The notes under the pieces: generated by a model | Seen by the model: only the letters and a program-made list of their open reading frames with translations | The model's database searches: none | Told to the model about the DNA's origin: nothing | Shown: positions 58,464 through 64,000 of the stretch, piece after piece | How the letters are laid out: the number at the start of each line of letters is the position of its first letter | How positions within the stretch are numbered: position 1 is the first letter of the stretch | Source of the DNA: Chroococcidiopsis sp. CCMEE 29 | GTDB taxonomy: Bacteria; Cyanobacteriota; Cyanobacteriia; Cyanobacteriales; Chroococcidiopsidaceae | DNA length: 64,000 bases | NCBI RefSeq assembly: GCF_023558375.1 | Contig: NZ_CP083761.1 | Span: forward strand, 4,853,001 to 4,917,000 | Direction: 5' to 3' | Position numbers and translations under genes: made by a program

Positions 58464-59038
58464 AAGGGGGCTAAGTCGATAAAAGACTGACCTAAATGAA
58501 AATAACTTGCAATAATTCTACCAGACACTACTCTGCTAGCAACCAAAACAGTGCTTGGGAAGGTTTGAAACAAGAAAACTGTGGGGCAAGCATCTTTTGC
58601 GGCAAGATCACAAAATGGAGAATAAAGTCCCTATAACTTGCTCCCTCGGAGGCAACCTCAAATGGTACAGATACCGACCAAAACCTTGACTTTGGAAGAG
58701 TTTCTGAAGTTGCCAGAAACGAAACCAGCTAGTGAGTACATTGATGGTCAAATCATTCAGAAACCCATGCCTCAAGGCAAGCACAGCGTAATTCAAGGTG
58801 AGTTAGTATCTACAATTAATCAAGTTTTGAAGTCGCGGCGGATTGCGCGAGCGTTCCCAGAACTAAGGTGTACCTTTGGTGGACGATCAACAGTGCCAGA
58901 TGTGTCTGTATTTGTTTGGGACAGAATTCCCCGCGATCAGAATGGTGAAATTGCCAACGTTTTCCAGTCGGCTCCTGATTGGATAATTGAAATCCTGTCA
59001 CCCAACCAAAGCCAAACTAAAGTCACGAAAAATATTCT

Positions 59039-60528
59039 CTGGACTTTAGACTAATAGGGAAGGAAAGGGGACTCCGTGCAATGCACTGGCTCCCCTGTAG
59101 CGGAAGATGAAAGAAGTTCCACCAACTTTCATACCGCTATGGATGTTCTTGCGCAATTGAAGGCATTTCGTCAAGATGCATACGAACGATTGGGTAAAGC
59201 ACATGATGCAACATTTGAGTTGACAGATGCGGTAATGCTGACGCGCAACGCTTATTGTTTGGCAGACTTTTCGTTGTGTCCAGTATTTCGCCGCAAGTGG
59301 TCTAGCATCTACGAGGCATTGCAAGATTGCCGACCACAACGGCAGAAGTTGATGCAATTATACATCAAGCAAATGCCTGATGTGGAGCAGATTATCCTGG
59401 CAGGAGACCACACAGCGTGGTCTAGACCAGAAGCAGTAACACTCCAGGAGCGAACGAGCGAACATTACACAGTAGGAGGAGGTGAAAATCGTCCAATTAC
59501 AAAGGGGCAAGGTTACAGCACGATTGCATGGATACCAGAAGCTCAAGGCAGTTGGGCACTGCCATTACGACATGAGCGGATCACCAGTTGGGAATCCCCG
59601 ATTGACAAGGCAGTATGGCAACTCTCACAAGTATGTCAACATTTACCACAACGACCAATTTCTCTATGGGATAGTGAATATGGTTGCGCTCCTTTTGTTT
59701 TAAGGACTGCCCAGATTGCAGCAGATAAGTTGATGCGTCTGCGCTCAAACCTGACTTTGTATGGCGCACCGCTGCCCTACTGTGGCAAAGGCAGACCGCG
59801 ACTTCATGGTGACAAGTTTAAACTAAATGACTCTTCTACTTGGTCTGTGCCAGTAGAAAGCTTAGAGGTTGACGAGCCTCAACTGGGACGAGTACAAATT
59901 TCCCTATGGCAGAATTTGCATTTCCGTAAAGCTGCAGGACATCCCATGTCGTTACTCAGAGTAGAGCGCTTGGGCAAACGCCCAGGAAAAGCCGTAAAAC
60001 CAATGTGGTTGACTTGGATTGGTCAGCAGATGCCAACCTTGGCTGAAGTTTGGCGGTTATATCTGCGCCGCTTTGCTGTCGATCATTGGTATAGATTTTT
60101 GAAACAACGTCTACACTGGACACTGCCCAAGCTCAGTACACCAAAGCAATGTGAGCGCTGGAGTGATTTGATGCCGCTGATCACTTGGGAATTGTGGCTA
60201 GCACGTGATATCGTTACCGATCGACCCCTACCTTGGCAGAATCGCAGCACGAAATTAACCCCAGGAAGAGTTGCCCAAGCTATGGCTGGAGTAATAGCGG
60301 TGATTGGTACTCCAGCACTGCCACCAAAACCACGCGGAAAGTCCCCTGGCTGGATAACAGGGCAACCTCGTTTGAGTAAACCTCGTTATCCTGTCGTCAA
60401 AAAAAGTGTGAGTAGGCGAAAGCAATCCTTGCCTGAGTCTGCTTAACTCTTCAAAGCGCCATTTTTTAGTGTTAACTCATTTACCCAGCACTGCTGGGTC
60501 TCTTTGCTATGGATAGTCTAAGCTCCAG
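59039..60528 (+). mobile_element. 1490-bp insertion sequence with CTGGA...TCCAG ends
   Basis: CTGGACTTTAGACTA at the left and TAGTCTAAGCTCCAG at the right are inverted repeats with two mismatches. TATTCT is duplicated on both sides (59033-59038 and 60529-60534). One transposase gene fills the element. The 5' leader contains GGGGACTCC-type hairpins. It is a recent-looking insertion because ends, duplication and gene are all intact. Confidence 0.92.
59139..60446 (+). CDS. DDE transposase, IS701/IS4-like
   Basis: The 435-aa frame from ATG 59139 starts MDVLAQLKAFRQDAYERLGK. Two aspartates of the catalytic core are visible, in QIILAGDHTAWSRP and ISLWDSEYGCAPFV. The third acidic residue is probably in the helical region VDHWYRFLKQRLHWTLPKLS or just beyond. 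The C-terminus is basic (KKSVSRRKQSLPESA). An open extension upstream to 59076 lies in the element's leader and is not family-like. I assign the family group with less certainty than the function. Confidence 0.9.
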   Translation: MDVLAQLKAFRQDAYERLGKAHDATFELTDAVMLTRNAYCLADFSLCPVFRRKWSSIYEALQDCRPQRQKLMQLYIKQMPDVEQIILAGDHTAWSRPEAVTLQERTSEHYTVGGGENRPITKGQGYSTIAWIPEAQGSWALPLRHERITSWESPIDKAVWQLSQVCQHLPQRPISLWDSEYGCAPFVLRTAQIAADKLMRLRSNLTLYGAPLPYCGKGRPRLHGDKFKLNDSSTWSVPVESLEVDEPQLGRVQISLWQNLHFRKAAGHPMSLLRVERLGKRPGKAVKPMWLTWIGQQMPTLAEVWRLYLRRFAVDHWYRFLKQRLHWTLPKLSTPKQCERWSDLMPLITWELWLARDIVTDRPLPWQNRSTKLTPGRVAQAMAGVIAVIGTPALPPKPRGKSPGWITGQPRLSKPRYPVVKKSVSRRKQSLPESA

Positions 60529-60745
60529 TATTCTGCATTGCCTCAAATATGAGACTCAAATGGGTTGGTTAATTGATCCAGATGAGCAATCTATGTTTGT
60601 ATATATGCCTAAGCAACAACCGGAAGTGTTTGAGTCACTAGAGGAGCAGCTACCTGTACCATCCTTTGCAACTGAACTAAGGCTGACTGTAGGAGACTTA
60701 TTTGGTTGGCTACTGGAGTGAAGTACCTCAACAGAAATAATGCAA

Positions 60746-63610
60746 TTATCTCGATTGGATCTGGGCATTTAGAGTTTTATTGATCCGATCGCGCGTTTCT
60801 TCCAGGTGTGCCTTGGTGTAGTCATCCAACTTGCCAGATTTCGAGATTGACTTATTGAGCTTATCCCGCAGTTGGCGCAGATTATACCAAGCTAATGTGC
60901 GAGCATCTTCCGGCACAGATACAGTTCGCAACACCATGGTCGTCATTACCTCTAGGTGTTCGCGTTGCAAAGCTCGACGCAAACTAGAAATATTGGAACG
61001 TCTGCCGTCTGGTTGAACCACCTCAGTCCAAATGTTATTTTGCAGAGTCTCAAACAATTCTGGCATTGCCAGCGCTTGCCCAGGCTGGCTCTTGAGTTCA
61101 ATATCCCGCAGCCGAGTTAGGCGATCGCTAGATAACAATTGTCTCAATACAAAGCTTTGCATGGCAAAGATGCTATCGTGAATTGGATAATCAAGGCGAC
61201 CCCTGATCGCCTCGTTACCCCAGTGTCTCCAGCGCGACGGTGCTAACTTATTTAGCAATTGTGGCGGAAAATTGAAAGCATTCTCAGCGAAAACATACTT
61301 TTGCAGTGTCGCTAACGCCTGCCGCTGTTTCTCGACCGGAATTGGTTCAAATGGTAATCGCTCGTTAAATTCTTCCGCATGATCGCGGCGAAATGACTGT
61401 CCACCAACATATTTCGTCGTGTAGTAGGTGTGCCGCAGATAATATAGAAACACCCGATCAAACAGTTCACTCACCTTACTGTAACTCTCGCCCTTGATTG
61501 GGTAACGCTTATTAAGCCGAACCCACATAGCACGAGCGTTGTCTAGTTGCCACTGTGAGTAGCGCAGCACATCACCGCTGTTATCCCAAGCATTGACATT
61601 CGGATCTAGGTCAAACGTATCCTCATCAGTCGCGTAAGCCAGCTCAGGGTTGACAGAATGCTGAGCTATTTGCTCTAAAAAACGCTTCTCTGCTAAAGGA
61701 TGAGCTGCTTGAGTTGGTGTGTAGCCGTATTGAATTGTCCATTCATCGTAAGGTCCAACAGCAGCTGGAAAATAGTCACCCTGCCTCACGCCTTGAGGTG
61801 CAAGATTGGGGGGAATGTAGTCCATCACCGATGCGGTGAGACCTTTGGTACGTGTAATCTGGGTGTTATTCATCTCCTCTGGTTTCAGTAGCGTGCTGCC
61901 ATGAAAGTTATGGCGCAAGCCCAGAGTATGTCCCACTTCGTGAGCGATCACCAAACGTAAATATTGATGAATATAGTCTTGCATCTGGTCACTACTTGGC
62001 ATGATGTTTCGGAAAAGTGACAATGCCATTGACCCGAGTTCAAATTGATTGGCTGCTTCGATTCCGTAGCAAAGATCGTAGGCTGTTGCCAAGTTTGAGA
62101 GGGGCGAGGAATTAGACTCTGCTTCTGTAGTTAGACCATTGTTGCAGAGGTTGTTATTACCTATCAGGTGGGATAACAAAGATGTTGGCTGCGATTGGTT
62201 TTGTAGCACAAGGTTGCGGTAGTCTTGGTTGAGCGATCGCACAAAACTGCCATCGACAACAATATCTGCGTCCAAAATTTCTCCGGTCAGGGGGTTAACC
62301 CGTGATGGTCCCAGGGCAAAAAATCCATCGACTGTATTGATCCAGCGAATCGTGTTGTAGCGTACATCTGCTGGGTCCCATTGGGCATCGTTTGGCATCT
62401 GCCGCACTTCAATGGCATCCTTGAATCCTGCCTTCTCAAAGGCTTTGTTCCATATGAGAATACCTTCTTTGACGGCATCACGATACTCCAACGGCACGGC
62501 GTTCTCAATCCAGAATACAATTGGTTTCTTCGGTGGAGACAGTTGCAGATTCGGGTTTTGCTTTTCTAGATGCCAACGATTGATATAGCGGACAAACGGC
62601 TCCTTGCGATTATCGATTGAAAAGTCTTGATAAGCCGTGATGAAATAGCCAACGCGATCGTCAGCTAAGCGCGGTTGGTAGCTGTGGTTTTCCGGCAGTT
62701 GAGACAGACTGTAGCGAACGCGCAGGGTAAGGGCACGACTGTCAGGTAGTGTCGGTAATGGCATTGTCTTTTTGCCGTCAGCAGAAAATCCGTAAACTGA
62801 CTCAATTTCCACATTTAGTGGGAAGCCTTTGACATCACCGAAATAAGACTTTTTCTCGTCCAGTTGGTAGGAAACTTGCAGCTGGGAAGACAACGCCGAT
62901 GATAATCCAGGTAAATCTTTCAGTAGTAAGTCGCCTAGGTCAATCAGGATAGTTTTATGCTTGGGGTGAATGCTTTTAATCGGGAGTGAATAAAGAACTG
63001 AGTCACTGAACGAGCGATCAAGCGATCGCGCTTGGGGAGAGCCTGGACTAGTGCGAAAATTCACGTTACGAACAACAAAGTGCAAATTGTTATTCACGCG
63101 GCGGAAGTAGAATAGGAAATCATGCAATGGCATTCCACTATAAATTCCGCGCTCACCAATGCCCGATTCCATCGTTACGGTACTAAGGTAGTTTTTATTC
63201 AATTGTTCTGGCTTAATTTCCAGGTAAATACTGCCCTCCTTGTTGCTGTAGAGTGTGAACAGCCCTTTTACCGCTGAAGTATTTTTGACCACCTCATCAA
63301 AAGGCTTCAGATCTGACTGCTTGGATTCTTTAGTGGTCGACTCATCTGCTAAATCTGGATTGTTGGCATCTTTAACCAACTGCAACAACGGTTGCTGTAC
63401 TACTTTTTTGGTGTCTTTGAATACCCAGCCCAAAGGTTGGAACTCTAACTGCTTGTTGACTTTAGTCACCCCTACGCTCAGTTGTGATGCCAGCAACGAA
63501 GTTTTTTCAATCTGCTGCTTTGCTAAAGGAGGTCGTGCGCCAGTGAGTGCGATTCCTAAAACTAGACTAAATAGAACAATATACAATAGCAGTCTTTTCA
63601 TCCTATCCAT
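60746..63610 (-). CDS. Large zinc-dependent metalloprotease
   Basis: The 954-aa protein has an N-terminal hydrophobic segment (LLLYIVLFSLVLGIALTGAR) as signal peptide. The zinc motif VIAHEVGHTLGLRHNF (H-E-x-x-H-x-x-G-x-x-H) of metzincins lies near residue 566. Flanking parts (KAFEKAGFKDAIEVRQMPND, YSQWQLDNARAMW) fit the DUF5117/DUF4953-type secreted zinc metalloproteases. The substrate is unknown. It converges on the broken Uma2 gene. Confidence 0.9.
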   Translation of the reverse strand: MDRMKRLLLYIVLFSLVLGIALTGARPPLAKQQIEKTSLLASQLSVGVTKVNKQLEFQPLGWVFKDTKKVVQQPLLQLVKDANNPDLADESTTKESKQSDLKPFDEVVKNTSAVKGLFTLYSNKEGSIYLEIKPEQLNKNYLSTVTMESGIGERGIYSGMPLHDFLFYFRRVNNNLHFVVRNVNFRTSPGSPQARSLDRSFSDSVLYSLPIKSIHPKHKTILIDLGDLLLKDLPGLSSALSSQLQVSYQLDEKKSYFGDVKGFPLNVEIESVYGFSADGKKTMPLPTLPDSRALTLRVRYSLSQLPENHSYQPRLADDRVGYFITAYQDFSIDNRKEPFVRYINRWHLEKQNPNLQLSPPKKPIVFWIENAVPLEYRDAVKEGILIWNKAFEKAGFKDAIEVRQMPNDAQWDPADVRYNTIRWINTVDGFFALGPSRVNPLTGEILDADIVVDGSFVRSLNQDYRNLVLQNQSQPTSLLSHLIGNNNLCNNGLTTEAESNSSPLSNLATAYDLCYGIEAANQFELGSMALSLFRNIMPSSDQMQDYIHQYLRLVIAHEVGHTLGLRHNFHGSTLLKPEEMNNTQITRTKGLTASVMDYIPPNLAPQGVRQGDYFPAAVGPYDEWTIQYGYTPTQAAHPLAEKRFLEQIAQHSVNPELAYATDEDTFDLDPNVNAWDNSGDVLRYSQWQLDNARAMWVRLNKRYPIKGESYSKVSELFDRVFLYYLRHTYYTTKYVGGQSFRRDHAEEFNERLPFEPIPVEKQRQALATLQKYVFAENAFNFPPQLLNKLAPSRWRHWGNEAIRGRLDYPIHDSIFAMQSFVLRQLLSSDRLTRLRDIELKSQPGQALAMPELFETLQNNIWTEVVQPDGRRSNISSLRRALQREHLEVMTTMVLRTVSVPEDARTLAWYNLRQLRDKLNKSISKSGKLDDYTKAHLEETRDRINKTLNAQIQSR

Positions 63611-63843
63611 CCCGGGCGACGGTTCTTGATAGTGGGTTCACGCTCATAGTGGCTCAGTTGAGTTTTCCCACCTGACCAGTCGCTCTTTGTAGCCTGCGTA
63701 ACCCAGTAAAAGTTGGAGGTTAGCCTTCAAAAGCCATCTTTAGTGCCTACTGTTAGTAGGATGCCAAAATTGTCTTTTGATGAAGGCTTTAACTTCATTT
63801 TGTATCTACCAAGGGAAAATGCGGGAAGTTATTTATCATTCAA
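63611..63843. other. Intergenic region upstream of the metalloprotease gene
   Basis: The 233 nt contain the likely promoter of the metalloprotease gene on the minus strand. I see no gene or repeat. A short frame across 63713-63907 runs into the hairpin of the mobile-element end and is not convincing. Confidence 0.4.
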
Positions 63844-64000
63844 CCGTGATTCATCCCCCGACTTGTCGGGGGATGAATCACGGGCAGAGTCTTTACTTCT
63901 CATCTGACTTTGTTGTATAATTTGGCACAGAGGTAAGGTAATCAACCTCTTTAAAAACCTTAGTCACCTAACAGGTAAACGCTGTACCTTGACAACTGAA
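63844..64000 (+). mobile_element. Left end of an IS200/IS605-superfamily element with candidate guide RNA
   Basis: A perfect 19-bp stem (CCGTGATTCATCCCCCGAC, loop TT) at 63844-63883 is followed by TATAAT at 63916-63921, then AGAGGT..AACCTCT and GGTAAGG..CCTTAG pairings up to the window edge. Hairpin, promoter and structured leader in this order suggest an element end that produces an RNA, such as an omega RNA upstream of an IscB-type gene, which would lie outside the window. The identification is inference. Confidence 0.45.

Larger units (their letters stand above)
58662..60721 (+). pseudogene. Uma2 family gene split by an insertion sequence
   Basis: From ATG 58662 the frame (MVQIPTKTLTLEEFLKLPET, VPDVSVFVWDRIP, APDWIIEILSPNQSQTKVTK) runs to the element end at 59038. 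After the element it resumes at 60529 as ILHCLKYETQMGWLIDPDEQ and ends VGDLFGWLLE at 60721. With the element and one target duplication removed, the gene is continuous and about 188 aa long, a normal Uma2 size. An upstream in-frame ATG at 58638 is less likely. Confidence 0.9.

Noticed and set aside
58638-58661. Upstream ATG of the Uma2 gene at 58638
   Set aside because: The eight added codons (LPRRQPQ) are not family-like and the GAGG at about 58648 is positioned for ATG 58662.

Overview
The window is cyanobacterial chromosome. Diagnostic genes are psbE-psbF-psbL-psbJ behind ycf48 and a membrane rubredoxin, ndhC-ndhK-ndhJ, and a psaI reading frame. The palindrome GCGATCGC (HIP1) recurs throughout, and there are many G/C-rich heptamer-type short tandem repeats. 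I cannot name the genus; the mix of HIP1, heptamer repeats and many insertion sequences fits the Chroococcidiopsis/Nostocales side of the phylum.

Layout. 1-8.2 kb: a gene tail, a degenerate alpha/beta hydrolase, a DUF4330 protein, an M48 protease, a phosphoesterase, a GNAT enzyme, ndhJ/K/C, rubredoxin and Ycf48. 8.5-9.5 kb: psbEFLJ, a strong terminator and convergent psaI. 9.7-18.9 kb: folP-tpiA, two spore-coat-U domain genes, pnp, a GNAT enzyme and a large SNF2 helicase. 19-27.2 kb: broken Uma2 genes, a SWIM-finger protein (likely partner of the SNF2 protein), a TerY-like VWA protein, a group 2 sigma factor, priA and an intact Uma2 gene. 27.3-38.7 kb: ordinary housekeeping and envelope genes (murJ, SpoIID-like, moaC, tRNA-Arg, MFS, GT2, NlpC/P60, lipid kinase, Yip1-like), ending in a YidH-like gene split by an amber codon.

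38.8-53.4 kb is an accessory island of nested mobile elements. It holds a decayed DDE insertion sequence and a segment with integron-cassette features (GTTAGGC ends, an attC-like inverted repeat, a DUF433/DUF5615 toxin-antitoxin pair, an SRPBCC gene). Next come a GC-rich katG and two 1695-bp IS110-family copies in opposite orientation. Between these lies a decayed IS701-like transposase gene split by an ISKra4-family element. The second IS110 copy is itself split by a 2570-bp element with 19-bp perfect inverted repeats and a 5-bp target duplication. That element carries its own transposase plus an ArsR/SmtB metalloregulator and a CDF-type cation transporter, so it is a compact transposon with metal-handling passengers and the most notable object here.

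53.4-64 kb: a siderophore-iron locus (truncated DUF1636 gene, FecB-like binding protein, AMIN-TonB receptor, PchR-like AraC regulator), an Uma2 gene split by a 1490-bp insertion sequence with a 6-bp target duplication, a large zinc metalloprotease, and the hairpin left end of an IS200/IS605-superfamily element running off the window.
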